From the NCBI RefSeq assembly GCF_003206135.1, contig NZ_PZJT01000004.1, positions 1-42,423 of the forward strand: a DNA stretch of 42,423 nucleotides, read 5' to 3'. Source of the stretch: Salinicola salarius (GTDB lineage Bacteria; Pseudomonadota; Gammaproteobacteria; Pseudomonadales; Halomonadaceae). Under the pieces are notes generated by a model. That model saw only the letters and a list, made by a program, of their open reading frames with translations. It was not told where the DNA came from and did no database searches. Of this stretch, positions 1 through 12,089 are shown piece by piece (within the stretch, counting starts at the first letter, position 1; every line of letters begins with the position of its first letter). Made by a program: the position numbers and the translations under genes.

Positions 1-40
1 AAACATGCCAGCGACGATATGGTCCGTCGCTGGCATGTTT
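1..40 (-). terminator. Perfect inverted repeat downstream of trxB, probable terminator
   Basis: Bases 1-16 and 25-40 are exact reverse complements (16 bp stem, 8-nt loop). The outer bases are aaac/gttt, so the transcript end on the minus strand carries a short U run. It lies about 80 nt after the trxB stop. The window edge hides whether the U run continues, so termination is likely but not shown. Confidence 0.55.
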
Positions 41-122
41 CGTTCGAAGATTTCGACCTTTCTTTCAGTCAATCTCTTCCAGTCACGCCGTGCCGCTCTT
101 CAAACTCCGGGCGCAGCCCGGC

Positions 123-1085
<963 letters not shown>

Positions 1086-1123
1086 TCAATCAACGATTTG
1101 GTTGGCGTGTATCGATACTCAAC

Positions 1124-1180
1124 GTCCTGTGGCATGGCCCGGCTTCGAGTCTTGCCAAGAGCCGGGTCATGCCACAGGAC
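1124..1180. repeat. 21-bp near-perfect inverted repeat upstream of trxB
   Basis: Bases 1124-1144 pair with 1160-1180 at 20 of 21 positions, the remaining pair being G-T, around a 15-nt loop. Neither side is followed by a T run, so it does not look like an intrinsic terminator. It lies about 50 bp upstream of the trxB start and downstream of the peroxiredoxin terminator. It may be an operator, an attenuating hairpin or a dispersed repeat; the sequence alone does not decide. Confidence 0.8.
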
Positions 1181-1210
1181 ACTGCAATCGGCGGCAATGA
1201 TACCAGAAAC

Positions 1211-1237
1211 GACAAAGGCGGCCCGTCGGGCCGCCTT
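1211..1237 (-). terminator. Hairpin after the peroxiredoxin gene
   Basis: Arms 1215-1225 (aaggcggcccg) and 1227-1237 are exact complements. Read on the minus strand the hairpin ends in TTTG, a short U run, about 15 nt after the peroxiredoxin stop. It is probably an intrinsic terminator, possibly leaky toward trxB because the U run is short. Confidence 0.55.
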
Positions 1238-1252
1238 CGATGATCACGCCGC

Positions 1253-1855
1253 TTACAGGTTGCCGGCGTGAGTGCCCAGGTACTTGGCCACGCCTTCGGC
1301 AGTGTCCTTCATACCTTCCTGGCCTTCTTCCCAGCCTGCCGGGCAGACTTCGCCGTGAGTCTGGTGATACTTGAGCGCCTTGACCATGCGCAGCATCTCG
1401 TCGACGTTACGGCCCAGCGGCAGGTTGTTGACGGTCTGATGCTGGACGACGCCATCTTCGTCGATCAGGAAAGAGGCGCGCAGTGCGACACCGGCTTCCG
1501 GATGTTCGATGCCGTAGGCCTGGCAGATCTCGTGCTTGACGTCGGCCACGACCGGGAAGCCGACTTCACCGATGCCGCCAGCGTCCGGAGACGTCTTGCG
1601 CCATGCGTGGTGCGTGTACTGCGAATCGATGGAGGCACCGATCACTTCGACGCCAAGTTCCTTGAACTTCGCCAGACGATTGTCATGGGCGATGATTTCG
1701 GACGGGCAGACGAAGGTGAAATCCAGCGGCCAGAAGAACAGCACGCGCAGCTTGCCGTTGCTGTCGGACAGACGGAAGTCATCCTTGATGGAGCCATCCG
1801 GCATCACGGCTGCGGTTTCGAAATCCGGGGCTTGGCGTCCTACGAGTACGCTCAT
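1253..1855 (-). CDS. Typical 2-Cys peroxiredoxin (AhpC/TSA family)
   Basis: This is a 200-residue thiol peroxidase that reduces hydrogen peroxide and organic peroxides and is itself reduced by a thioredoxin or AhpF-like system. The peroxidatic Cys50 lies in DFTFVCPSE and the resolving Cys171 in GEVCPAGW. A GGIG at 93-96 sits where eukaryotic-type enzymes have GGLG, but the C-terminal YF motif of hyperoxidation-sensitive forms is absent (the end is KYLGTHAGNL). The start is supported by AGGAG seven nt upstream. trxB lies just downstream on the same strand, which suggests thioredoxin is the reductant. A candidate OxyR site lies 101-137 bp upstream. The catalytic motif has Ser where Thr is most common (CPSE for CPTE). 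Confidence in the family is very high; whether to name it ahpC or prx is open. Confidence 0.95.
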   Translation of the reverse strand: MSVLVGRQAPDFETAAVMPDGSIKDDFRLSDSNGKLRVLFFWPLDFTFVCPSEIIAHDNRLAKFKELGVEVIGASIDSQYTHHAWRKTSPDAGGIGEVGFPVVADVKHEICQAYGIEHPEAGVALRASFLIDEDGVVQHQTVNNLPLGRNVDEMLRMVKALKYHQTHGEVCPAGWEEGQEGMKDTAEGVAKYLGTHAGNL

Positions 1856-1955
1856 GAGTATCTCCTGTCGTGGTTTATCGTGAGGCTACGAATTTTGAGC
1901 GACTAGACTAATGGCTAATCACCCATACTCCAATTTAATTGCCGCAATTGAATGC

Positions 1956-1992
1956 ATAGCAATTGACTATCAATGCTTTGCAATATCGCTAT
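1956..1992 (-). promoter_or_regulatory. Candidate OxyR binding site upstream of the peroxiredoxin
   Basis: The OxyR tetramer motif is ATAG-N7-CTAT-N7-ATAG-N7-CTAT. Here ATAG is at 1956-1959, CTAT at 1967-1970, ttgc at 1978-1981 (the mismatching quarter) and CTAT at 1989-1992, all with exact N7 spacings. Three of four tetranucleotides match. The position, about 100-137 bp upstream of a peroxide-reducing enzyme, fits peroxide induction. This is a motif match only. Confidence 0.55.
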
Positions 1993-2036
1993 CAAGACCT
2001 TTCACACTGTATCGTCGTCTCACGCTACATCTCGTC

Positions 2037-2243
2037 TCACACTACATCGTCGTCACTGGCCAGGGTGACGGCTGCCAGCTCGCCCGTGTGCGTCGTTTCC
2101 ACCACGACATGAATCGGCTGGCAGCAGACCACGCAATCCTCCCAGGTGTCATAGCCACCCGCACTCACATCCAGCAACAGCGAAAAAGGCGCGTCGCAAT
2201 ACGGACAGTGAACCGGCCAATCAATGATCGTCTCCTGTGGCAT
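2037..2243 (-). CDS. CPXCG-motif cysteine-rich small protein
   Basis: This 68-residue protein carries CPYC at 13-16 and CVVCC at 37-41, a four- or five-cysteine arrangement typical of the small CPXCG family (Pfam Cys_rich_CPXG), which probably binds one zinc. No function is established for the family. The open frame extends 32 codons further upstream, but the ATG at 2243 is preferred because it has GAAAGG upstream and gives the usual family length of about 60-70 residues. The C-terminal third is acidic (ending SDDDVV). It stands alone between the peroxiredoxin promoter region and the acnA leader, with no obvious operon partner. Confidence 0.8.
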   Translation of the reverse strand: MPQETIIDWPVHCPYCDAPFSLLLDVSAGGYDTWEDCVVCCQPIHVVVETTHTGELAAVTLASDDDVV

Positions 2244-2683
2244 GAGCAACCTTTCGAAACGTGGGTGACGTCCACAGACTCCCGGACAGGCAGCGCTGCA
2301 GAGTGTGTCGGCACGGACTACGCTAAAAGCTGGTGGCAACGACAGGCATTTTCAAGGCCGTACCGGACGAGCATACCGGACGATAGTCGCGAAGCCTCCG
2401 ATTGAAAATGCATGTTATCGTGCCCATGATTATTGTCGACAACCCAATTCGCCCGGCAATGCTGTGCAATCGCTTGCCGGATCGCCGAATGACCGAGCGA
2501 TTTCGCTGGGCATGGCGAAACGGATTGGCAGCGATCCGATAGAAGAGCGGTGTACCGACACCCCATCGACAGGCGCCGGCGGCCAAAAAGCAGAAAAGGC
2601 CGACGTATCGCCGTTAAGGAACCGGACAGGCTCGCTGGCGCCGAGTATCGGGCCCAGCCGCCGCCATGAGGAGGACCACCCTG
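2244..2683. other. 440-bp gene-free region between the CPXCG gene and acnA
   Basis: I see no credible coding sequence here. It holds a 10-nt direct repeat (taccggacga at 2361-2370 and 2374-2383), a possible acnA promoter at 2402-2430, a TTGTCGACAA palindrome near 2434-2443 and the acnA ribosome-binding site. The acnA leader would therefore be roughly 250 nt. No riboswitch or small RNA fold is recognisable by eye. Confidence 0.6.
2402..2430 (+). promoter_or_regulatory. Possible sigma-70 promoter for acnA
   Basis: TTGAAA at 2402-2407 and CATGAT at 2425-2430 are separated by exactly 17 nt and match the consensus hexamers at 4 of 6 positions each. It lies about 250 bp upstream of the acnA start. 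This is weak evidence; other starts closer to the gene are possible. Confidence 0.3.
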
Positions 2684-5446
<2,763 letters not shown>

Positions 5447-5480
5447 ACCCGCTTCAAGCGGTCAAGCAAGTCGCGAACGA

Positions 5481-5506
5481 AGCCCCACCGGTCGGTGGGG
5501 CTTTTT
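5481..5506 (+). terminator. Intrinsic terminator of acnA
   Basis: Arms 5481-5489 (agccccacc) and 5494-5502 form a 9-bp stem with a 4-nt loop followed by TTTTT at 5502-5506. It lies 35 nt after the acnA stop. Confidence 0.88.
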
Positions 5507-5609
5507 CGTGTCGGGTCACAGGCAAGCCGCTTTGTCGCCATTGACGTTGCGATACCTCGACCGAACGCCGGGGTCCGGTTCGACGCATTGCCAACGGCTC
5601 GCTTGCCAT

Positions 5610-5654
5610 AAAAAAACACCCCGAAGGCGGGATTGGCATCCAGCTTTCGGGGTG
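5610..5654 (-). terminator. Intrinsic terminator of the chemoreceptor gene
   Basis: On the minus strand arms at 5646-5654 and 5617-5625 (caccccgaa/ttcggggtg) pair over 9 bp around a 20-nt loop, and the transcript then reads seven U residues (A run at 5610-5616). The core stem sequence is shared with the maeA terminator at 7565-7605. Confidence 0.8.
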
Positions 5655-5698
5655 CAGTTCATCGAGGCGGGCTCGATAGGTCTTTCAGCGACGCTGAC

Positions 5699-7372
5699 CT
5701 AGAACTCGCTCCATTCCTCCTCGGTCGCAACAGGGCGTGCGCTCGTCTTCGGCTTGCGCGACGGAGCCGGCAAAGAAGACTGCGGGATATCGTTGGTCAG
5801 ACTGGCCGTCGTGGCCGGAGCGGCAGCACCGTTGACCCGGAACGTGGCAATCAGCTTCGCCAAATGCCTGGCCTGGCTCTCGAGCGAGGCAGCCGCGGCA
5901 CTCGTCTGCTCGACGAGAGACGCGTTCTGCTGGGTCACCGAGTCCATCTGTGTCACTGCCACGTTGATCTGGTCGATACCGCTATTCTGCTCGCGCGTCG
6001 CCGTAGCGATCTCGTTCATCAGCGCGGATACCTGGCGAATCGCATCCACGGTCTCGTTGATGGTCTGTCCGCTGCGCTCTGCCTGCTCGGCGCCGACTTC
6101 GATCTTGGATGTGGTCTCCTCGATCATGGCGCGGATCTCTTTGGCGGAATCAGCGCTACGGCTGGCCAGCAACCGCACTTCGCTGGCGACCACCGCGAAG
6201 CCACGCCCCTGCTCGCCGGCGCGAGCCGCTTCGACGGAAGCATTCAGCGCCAGAATGTTGGTCTGGAACGCGATGGAGTCGATGACGCCGATGATTTCCT
6301 GAATCTTGCGGGAACTCGCCGCGATTTCACGCATCAGGTCCGCCGTGCGCTGAACTTCCTTGCCCCCGGTTTCGGCGGCCTGCGAAGCACTGGAGGAGAG
6401 GCGGTCGGCTTCAATGGCCGAATCGGTATTCTGGCGCACGGTGGAGGCCATCTGTTCCATGCTCGAGGCCGTTTCCTGGAGTGCGGAGGCCTGCTCTTCG
6501 GTGCGAGTCGATAGATTCTGACTGCCGCTGGCAATCTCGCCTGCACCGGTGAAGACACTATCGCTGCTGCTACGCAGGGACAGCACCAACTCGCTAAGCT
6601 TGACCTGCATGTTCTTCAGCGCACCGAACAGCTTGCCGATCTCGTTGGTTCCGCGATTCTCGATCTCGGCGGTCAGGTCGCCCTTGGCTATACGGTCGAA
6701 GTGATCGACGGCCTCCTGCAGCGGGTTCACGACGGTTCGAATCATCGCGATACGCACGAGCAATGCGGCGACCAGCGCCAGCAGGAGCAGCGCGATAGAT
6801 ACGATTTCCACGATCAGGGTCGACTGGGCATCGTTGGCGATCAGTTCGTCGCCACGTTCCTCGACATAGCGGACGAACGCACGGGACGCCTCATCGAAAG
6901 CGGCGAACTTATCGTCGAGACGTTGCTCTTCACGTCTGATCTCGTCCGGATCGCTGTTTGTCAGCAGAGGCTGCAACGTCTGGGGAACCAGATCGGTATA
7001 CGCGGCCTTGATCGCATCGACATAAGGGTCGCGGCGGCTGTCCTGGCTCGTAGGGACTCGCTGGAACTCAGCGTACCGCTGCGTCGCTCTGTCCAATGCC
7101 TCCTGAGCACGCTGCTGCATCGCCAGGGCATCGTCATCTTCTGACTGCCGGCTGAGAGCAGCGGCTTTCTCCAGCATGACCCGTACGCTGAGCAGATTGA
7201 CCTGTGTGCGGTTCAGTGTATTGGTCTGCTCGATATTGATTTCTGTTAGCTCGTCTATCACGCTCGAACTGATGCTGTTGGAGTAGAACCCTACTCCACT
7301 GATGGCTCCAATCATTGCCACCAGCACGGCTAGAGCCAGCGTCAGGCTTCTTCTGACAGATAGGTTCTTCAT
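5699..7372 (-). CDS. Methyl-accepting chemotaxis protein
   Basis: This 557-residue receptor spans the inner membrane and signals to CheA/CheW. The order is TM1 at about 9-30, a periplasmic four-helix (TarH-like) sensing domain to about 185, TM2 at 187-208, HAMP at about 209-262 and the cytoplasmic signalling domain at about 270-510. The conserved hairpin tip reads [20 protein letters not shown] at 366-385, and methylation helix residues [12 protein letters not shown] are at 291-302. The protein ends EEEWSEF, matching the W-x-x-F tail pentapeptide that tethers CheR in high-abundance receptors. The ligand is not predictable from sequence. It stands alone between its own terminator and a candidate FliA promoter at 7430-7456, which fits co-expression with flagellar genes elsewhere. 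Confidence 0.95.
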   Translation of the reverse strand: MKNLSVRRSLTLALAVLVAMIGAISGVGFYSNSISSSVIDELTEINIEQTNTLNRTQVNLLSVRVMLEKAAALSRQSEDDDALAMQQRAQEALDRATQRYAEFQRVPTSQDSRRDPYVDAIKAAYTDLVPQTLQPLLTNSDPDEIRREEQRLDDKFAAFDEASRAFVRYVEERGDELIANDAQSTLIVEIVSIALLLLALVAALLVRIAMIRTVVNPLQEAVDHFDRIAKGDLTAEIENRGTNEIGKLFGALKNMQVKLSELVLSLRSSSDSVFTGAGEIASGSQNLSTRTEEQASALQETASSMEQMASTVRQNTDSAIEADRLSSSASQAAETGGKEVQRTADLMREIAASSRKIQEIIGVIDSIAFQTNILALNASVEAARAGEQGRGFAVVASEVRLLASRSADSAKEIRAMIEETTSKIEVGAEQAERSGQTINETVDAIRQVSALMNEIATATREQNSGIDQINVAVTQMDSVTQQNASLVEQTSAAAASLESQARHLAKLIATFRVNGAAAPATTASLTNDIPQSSLPAPSRKPKTSARPVATEEEWSEF

Positions 7373-7429
7373 TTTTGCCTCGTCTCACCATGCATGCACG
7401 CAAGCGCCAATCGCATGCTTGAGTTACTC

Positions 7430-7456
7430 CTATCGGCATCCGTACTGGAAAAATGA
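7430..7456 (-). promoter_or_regulatory. Candidate sigma-28 (FliA) promoter for the chemoreceptor
   Basis: Read on the minus strand, TCATTTTT (7449-7456), an 11-nt spacer and GCCGATAG (7430-7437) match the flagellar sigma-28 pattern TAAAGTTT/TCAAGTTT-N11-GCCGATAA, with 7 of 8 bases in the -10 element. It lies about 58 bp upstream of the receptor start, a usual distance. Confidence 0.65.
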
Positions 7457-7561
7457 GTCCCATCCCAAAATAATTCAGCATGCATCGGGTGGACCGTTCC
7501 TGATTCCTACGCCCCTCGCTTGCCGTCTGTCTTGGACTGCTCTTCGTGTCTGCTTCTCATG

Positions 7562-7605
7562 AAAACACCCCGAAGGTCGGACTGAGTGTCCGACTTTCGG
7601 GGTGT
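7562..7605 (-). terminator. Intrinsic terminator of maeA
   Basis: Arms 7565-7581 and 7589-7605 pair at 16 of 17 positions (one G-T) with a 7-nt loop. The minus-strand transcript then reads UUUU (A run at 7562-7565). It lies about 36 nt after the maeA stop. Confidence 0.85.
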
Positions 7606-7641
7606 AATCGTCAGCGGCCCGACTTCTGAAGGGCGCTACTA

Positions 7642-9324
7642 TCAGATCGAGCGACGACGATACTGACGGTAACGTGGATACCAGAAATGGCCGTGGATCG
7701 CGTCCCACAGGACTTCGTCGCTGGAGGAGAGCGCGACGCCATCCTTTTGGGCCTGCTTGCCGACGGCGAAGGCGATCGCCTGGCTGATCTCGCGGATATC
7801 GCCCAGCGCCGGCAGCAGTGCACCTTCCCCGGTCTTGACGATCGGTGCGCTGTCGGCGAGCGCATTGGAGGCCGCCATCAGCATGTTGTCGGTGACGCGT
7901 GTCGCATTGGCTGCAATCACACCGAGGCCGATACCCGGGAAGATATACGAGTTGTTGCACTGGGCGATAGGAATCGTGCGCCCATTGATCTCCACCGGCG
8001 GGAACGGGCTGCCCGTCGCCACCATCGCCTGGCCGTTGGTCCATTCCAGCACGTCCTGCGGGACCGCTTCGACCTTGGAGGTCGGATTGGAGAGCGGCAT
8101 GACCAGCGGGTTCTCGCAGTTGGCGTTGAGGGTCCTGATCACCTCCTCGGTGAACAGCCCGCGCTGGCCGGAGACACCGATCAGGATCGTCGGTTTGACG
8201 TTGCGAATCACGTCGATCAACTGCCGCGCATCGCCATCGAAGCTCAACTCGGCGGGATCGTGTGCCAACCGCTGCTGGAAGCTGTGAAGCCCTTCCATGT
8301 CGGTGGTCAGCAGGCCGTCCTTGTCGACCATGAAGATCCGCTTGCGCGCCTCGGCTTCCGATAGCCCTTCGCGGGTCATCGCCACCACGATCTGCTCGGC
8401 GATCCCGCAACCGGCTGAGCCCGCGCCGGCAAAGGTGATCGTCTGCTCGCTGAGCTTGGCATTCTTGGCCTTGCAAGAGGCCAGCAATGTCGCCACGCAG
8501 ACCGAGGCCGTACCCTGGATATCGTCGTTGAAGCAGCACAGCTCGTCACGGTAACGCTCCAGCAACGGCATGGCATTGGTCAGGGCGAAGTCCTCGAACT
8601 GCAGCAGCACGTTCGGCCAGCGACGCTTGAGCGCTTCCATGAATAGCGTGATGAACTCCGCATATTCGTCCGGCGATACACGCTTGTGGCGCCAGCCCAT
8701 GTACATCGGATCATCGAGCAGCTTCTGATTGTTGGTACCCACATCCAGCGTGATTGGCAGCGTGTAGGCCGGACTGATACCGCCACAGGCGGTGTAGAGC
8801 GACAGCTTGCCGATCGGAATGCCCATGCCGCCGATACCCTGGTCGCCCAGGCCGAGGATACGCTCGCCGTCGGTCACGACGATCACCCGCACCTTGTCCT
8901 TGGTCGCGCTACGCAGGATGTCGTCCATGCGATGACGATCGGGGTAGGAGATGAACAGGCCGCGGTGGTTGCGATAGATGTTGGAGAACTCCTCGCACGC
9001 CTCCCCCACCGTCGGGGTGTAGATGATCGGCAGCATCTCTTCGAGATGTTCTTCCAGCAGGCGGAAGAACAGCGTCTCGTTGTCATCCTGAATCGCCCGT
9101 AGATAGATGTGCTTGTCGAGGTTGTTCTGACACAGCGTGTACTGATGGTAGGCGCGCTCGAGCTGCTCTTCGATGCTCTCGACGTTCTGCGGCAACAGCC
9201 CCACCAGGTTGAACTCGACTCGCTCTTCGTTGGTGAAGGCACTGCCCTTGTTGAGCAGCGGGGTTTCCAGCAGCGAAGGTCCAGCGTAAGGAATGTAAAG
9301 CGGGCGCTTGGCGTGATCGGACAT
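7642..9324 (-). CDS. maeA: Malate dehydrogenase (oxaloacetate-decarboxylating), NAD-type malic enzyme
   Basis: This 560-residue enzyme converts L-malate to pyruvate and CO2 with reduction of NAD, EC 1.1.1.38. Length and sequence fit the MaeA (SfcA) form of about 565 residues, not the larger MaeB form with a phosphotransacetylase tail. Tyr102 in [10 protein letters not shown] and Lys173 in [10 protein letters not shown] are the expected catalytic pair; Glu244-Asp245 in FEDF and Asp268 in FNDDIQGT are the metal ligands; GAGSAG at 300-305 binds the dinucleotide. The ATG at 9324 has only a weak GCGAGAG upstream. It forms its own unit with a strong terminator. Together with acnA it handles C4/C6 acids, but no operon link is seen. 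NAD versus NADP preference is inferred from family, not from residues I can prove. Confidence 0.95.
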   Translation of the reverse strand: MSDHAKRPLYIPYAGPSLLETPLLNKGSAFTNEERVEFNLVGLLPQNVESIEEQLERAYHQYTLCQNNLDKHIYLRAIQDDNETLFFRLLEEHLEEMLPIIYTPTVGEACEEFSNIYRNHRGLFISYPDRHRMDDILRSATKDKVRVIVVTDGERILGLGDQGIGGMGIPIGKLSLYTACGGISPAYTLPITLDVGTNNQKLLDDPMYMGWRHKRVSPDEYAEFITLFMEALKRRWPNVLLQFEDFALTNAMPLLERYRDELCCFNDDIQGTASVCVATLLASCKAKNAKLSEQTITFAGAGSAGCGIAEQIVVAMTREGLSEAEARKRIFMVDKDGLLTTDMEGLHSFQQRLAHDPAELSFDGDARQLIDVIRNVKPTILIGVSGQRGLFTEEVIRTLNANCENPLVMPLSNPTSKVEAVPQDVLEWTNGQAMVATGSPFPPVEINGRTIPIAQCNNSYIFPGIGLGVIAANATRVTDNMLMAASNALADSAPIVKTGEGALLPALGDIREISQAIAFAVGKQAQKDGVALSSSDEVLWDAIHGHFWYPRYRQYRRRSI

Positions 9325-9558
9325 GAATCGACTCTCGCGGTAACCAACGAATGAAACGCGCCTGTCGGACGGGCGAGCTCACCGGTCGTTGGTGCAGGCC
9401 CGATGGCGCATTGTCGTTATCGCTCACACGGCTGCCACGCAACCATATGAACGCCGAGCCAGCTCGCGGCTGGCCAAGGGTCGACCAGTATGCCATCTGC
9501 CGCCGCCGATGGCATGTCCGCCAGGGAACCCTCTGACCAAAAGACTACCCGCCAATAG

Positions 9559-9582
9559 AAAAGCCCCGCGCTGGCGGGGCTT
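9559..9582 (-). terminator. Intrinsic terminator of the YeeE/YedE gene
   Basis: Arms 9561-9569 (aagccccgc) and 9574-9582 form a 9-bp stem with a 4-nt loop. The minus-strand transcript continues UUUUC. It lies about 22 nt after the stop. Confidence 0.82.
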
Positions 9583-9604
9583 TCGTCACGGCATCCGTGG
9601 GCCG

Positions 9605-10819
9605 TCAGCAACTGGCCGCGACGGGTTTGGCCGGGCCGGGAAAGAACAGCGGACGTAGCTTGACGCCAAACATGTTGCCGGCGAAGGCTGCCACCAGCCA
9701 CAACCAGCCATGCAGGCTGCCGGACGCAATGCCGCTGAAGTAGGCGCCGATATTGCAGCCGAAGGCCAGGCGAGCACCGTAGCCGAGGAACAGGCCGCCG
9801 ATCACCGCCGCCGCCACGGAACGCAGCGGAATGCGGAAATTCGGGGCGAACCGGCCCGCCAGTGTCGCCGCCAGTCCGGCACCCAGAATGATGCCGATAT
9901 TCATTACCGTGGTGATATCGCTGAAGACACTGCCACTCAACGCCTGGGCATTGCCCGGATTCTGCCAGTATCCCCAGCCGGTGACGTCGCCGCCGACAGC
10001 CTGAAACACCTTGGCGCCCCACAGCGCGAACGCCGAGGTGATCCCCCACGGACGCCCGGCCAGCGACAGCGTCAGGAAGTTGAGCAGCGCCAGGCCGATT
10101 GCCCCTGCCAGGATCGGCCACGGCCCGGTCAGCCAGCGGCCGGGGCCGGCGGAGACCGAAGGTGCTTGTTCCAGCTGACCGTGACGTCGCTTTTCCATGG
10201 CAATGGTTAATGCCGCGATAGCCGCGAACAGCACCAGACTGGCTGCGATACCGCCGCCCGTACCGAAGAGATCGATCATCGAGGTCGGCTGGAAGGCCGG
10301 CAAACTCTGCCACCAGGCAAAATGCGCCGTACCGATCACCGAACCGACGATGAAGAAGAGCAGCGTGATGATCATGCGGGCATTGCCGCCGCCTACGGTG
10401 AACAGCGTCCCCGATGCACAGCCCCCGCCCAGTTGCATGCCGATTCCGAACAGAAAGGCACCGACGATCACCGACACACCGATCGGCGAGACGAAGCCCT
10501 GCACCGGATGGCCGAACAGCGTGCCGGCGCCCAGCGCCGGAAAGAACAGCACCACGGCCAGCGCCAGCATCACCATCTGTGCCCGCAGGCCGCGTCCGCG
10601 GCGTTCAGTGATGAACACGCGCCAAGCGGAAGTGAAACCGAACGAGGCGTGATAGAGCACGATCCCCAACGCACCGCCGACCAGCATCAGCCAGCCCTGA
10701 TTACCACCGAACGCCAGGCCAACGGCCAGTGAACCCACCGCGAGCAATACCGCCGCGATCCACGCCTTGGGCGAAAGCCGTCCAATGCCCGGAGGCGCCG
10801 TACGTGTCAGCGTCGTCAT
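9605..10819 (-). CDS. YeeE/YedE family membrane protein, probable thiosulfate/sulfur-compound transporter
   Basis: This is a 404-residue polytopic membrane protein with two repeats of the sulphur-transport domain (Pfam Sulf_transp). About ten hydrophobic segments alternate with short loops. The family's key cysteines are visible in LGGGCASGT (Cys134) and AFGCNIGAY (Cys355). Characterised YeeE (TsuA) proteins import thiosulfate by relaying it along conserved cysteines. The segment HASFGFTSAWRV at 58-69 resembles a pore signature but has Phe where a cysteine is found in some members, so substrate could differ. The protein ends with a free Cys404. No sulphurtransferase (TusA/YeeD-like) gene is adjacent, unlike many relatives. 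The start ATG at 10819 has AAGGGG about nine nt upstream. Confidence 0.88.
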   Translation of the reverse strand: MTTLTRTAPPGIGRLSPKAWIAAVLLAVGSLAVGLAFGGNQGWLMLVGGALGIVLYHASFGFTSAWRVFITERRGRGLRAQMVMLALAVVLFFPALGAGTLFGHPVQGFVSPIGVSVIVGAFLFGIGMQLGGGCASGTLFTVGGGNARMIITLLFFIVGSVIGTAHFAWWQSLPAFQPTSMIDLFGTGGGIAASLVLFAAIAALTIAMEKRRHGQLEQAPSVSAGPGRWLTGPWPILAGAIGLALLNFLTLSLAGRPWGITSAFALWGAKVFQAVGGDVTGWGYWQNPGNAQALSGSVFSDITTVMNIGIILGAGLAATLAGRFAPNFRIPLRSVAAAVIGGLFLGYGARLAFGCNIGAYFSGIASGSLHGWLWLVAAFAGNMFGVKLRPLFFPGPAKPVAASC

Positions 10820-10935
10820 AAGCGAAGCCCCTTTTTAGACTCAAATCGAATGGGCAATACTTTAGTCTTTTAGTCAGGAATACGAAAACGACAAAAAGTG
10901 CTTTTCTTAGACATTATGGCTATATAGAGAGATCC

Positions 10936-10959
10936 AAAAAAGCCGGCCCGAAGGCCGGC
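10936..10959 (-). terminator. Intrinsic terminator of trpS
   Basis: Arms 10942-10948 (gccggcc) and 10953-10959 enclose a cgaa tetraloop. The minus-strand transcript then reads six U residues (A run 10936-10941). It lies 21 nt after the trpS stop. Confidence 0.9.
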
Positions 10960-10979
10960 CTGTAGGTCACGAAAGGGGC

Positions 10980-11993
10980 TTACTGGAAGCGCCCCAGCCC
11001 TACCGCGACGCGCAGCTTTTCCATCAGCGCATTGGCCTCAGCGCGGGCTCGCTCGGCCCCTTTTATCAACACCTGCTCGATGTGAGCGGGGTCGTTCATC
11101 AACGCCTCGTAACGCTCCCGCGGTTCGCGCAGGTGGGCATTCAAGTACTCGAAGACCTCGTTCTTGGCATCGCCCCAACCGATGCCTTCCGCATAGCGCC
11201 GACGCATGTCCAGGCTCTCTTCTTCCGTGGCGAAGGCAGAGTAGATCTGGAACAGCGTGCAGGTATCCGGATCCTTGGGTTCGCCCGGCTCCAGCGAGTT
11301 GGTCTTGATCTTGCGCACCAGCTTGAGCAGCTTCTTCTCGCTGACGAACAGCGGAATGGTGTTGTCGTAACTCTTCGACATCTTGCGGCCGTCGAGACCA
11401 CGCAGCACTTCGACCTTCTCGTCGACGATCGCCTCGGGCAGGGTGAAATAGTCGCCCTTGTAGATATGGTTGAAGCGCCCCGCCATGTCGCGGGCCATCT
11501 CGATATGCTGGATCTGGTCGCGTCCCACCGGCACCTTGTGGGCGTTGAACATCAGGATATCGGCGGCCATCAGCACCGGATAGCCGAACAGCCCCATGGT
11601 GATACCGCGATCGGCATCGCTCTGTCCATCGGCCTCGTTGTCGGCCACCGCTGCCTTGTAGGCGTGCGCCCGGTTCATCAGGCCCTTGGCGCAGACGCAG
11701 GAGAGCAGCCAGGTCAGCTCGGGAATTTCATGGATATCGGACTGGCGATAGAAGATCGCGTTGTCGGTATCCAGCCCCAGCGCAAGCCACGTGGCCGCGA
11801 TCTCGAGCCGCGACTGCTGCACTCGCTGCGGATCCTGCGCCTTGATCAGCGCATGCAGGTCGGCAAGAAAGTAGTAGGACTGGACGTCGGGATTCTGGCT
11901 CTCGGCGATGGCCGGCTTGATCGCGCCGACATAATTGCCCAGATGCGGCGTACCCGTGGTGGTGATACCGGTAAGAACGCGTCGCTTGCTCAT
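10980..11993 (-). CDS. trpS: Tryptophanyl-tRNA synthetase
   Basis: This 337-residue class I synthetase charges tRNA-Trp, EC 6.1.1.2. The HIGH-type signature is TPHLGN at 15-20 and the KMSKS loop is at 204-208 ([11 protein letters not shown]). The fold-typical segment [13 protein letters not shown] at 137-149 contacts substrate. Length matches the standard bacterial enzyme. The region between the signatures carries a short insert rich in acidic residues ([14 protein letters not shown] at 117-130). It lies about 100 nt downstream of ald on the same strand with only a weak hairpin between, so co-transcription with ald is possible. No T-box or trp leader peptide is apparent. Confidence 0.97.
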   Translation of the reverse strand: MSKRRVLTGITTTGTPHLGNYVGAIKPAIAESQNPDVQSYYFLADLHALIKAQDPQRVQQSRLEIAATWLALGLDTDNAIFYRQSDIHEIPELTWLLSCVCAKGLMNRAHAYKAAVADNEADGQSDADRGITMGLFGYPVLMAADILMFNAHKVPVGRDQIQHIEMARDMAGRFNHIYKGDYFTLPEAIVDEKVEVLRGLDGRKMSKSYDNTIPLFVSEKKLLKLVRKIKTNSLEPGEPKDPDTCTLFQIYSAFATEEESLDMRRRYAEGIGWGDAKNEVFEYLNAHLREPRERYEALMNDPAHIEQVLIKGAERARAEANALMEKLRVAVGLGRFQ

Positions 11994-12063
11994 GAACTCT
12001 TCGAATCGCTAGGGGAAAGTGACAGTGCGGGCAGTTTACCTTGCCACCCTCCCCATAGCGAAC

Positions 12064-12083
12064 ACCCCCGACCCGACGGGGGT
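12064..12083 (-). terminator. Weak hairpin between ald and trpS
   Basis: Arms 12064-12070 (acccccg) and 12077-12083 form a 7-bp GC-rich stem with a 6-nt loop, placed about 7 nt after the ald stop. There is no U run on the minus strand, so it may only slow polymerase or protect the ald mRNA end. Confidence 0.35.
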
Positions 12084-12089
12084 CGGTTC

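Noticed and set aside
9490..9515. 8-bp inverted repeat (atgccatc/gatggcat) upstream of maeA
   Set aside because: It is short, far from the gene and without a T run; I could not tie it to a known operator.
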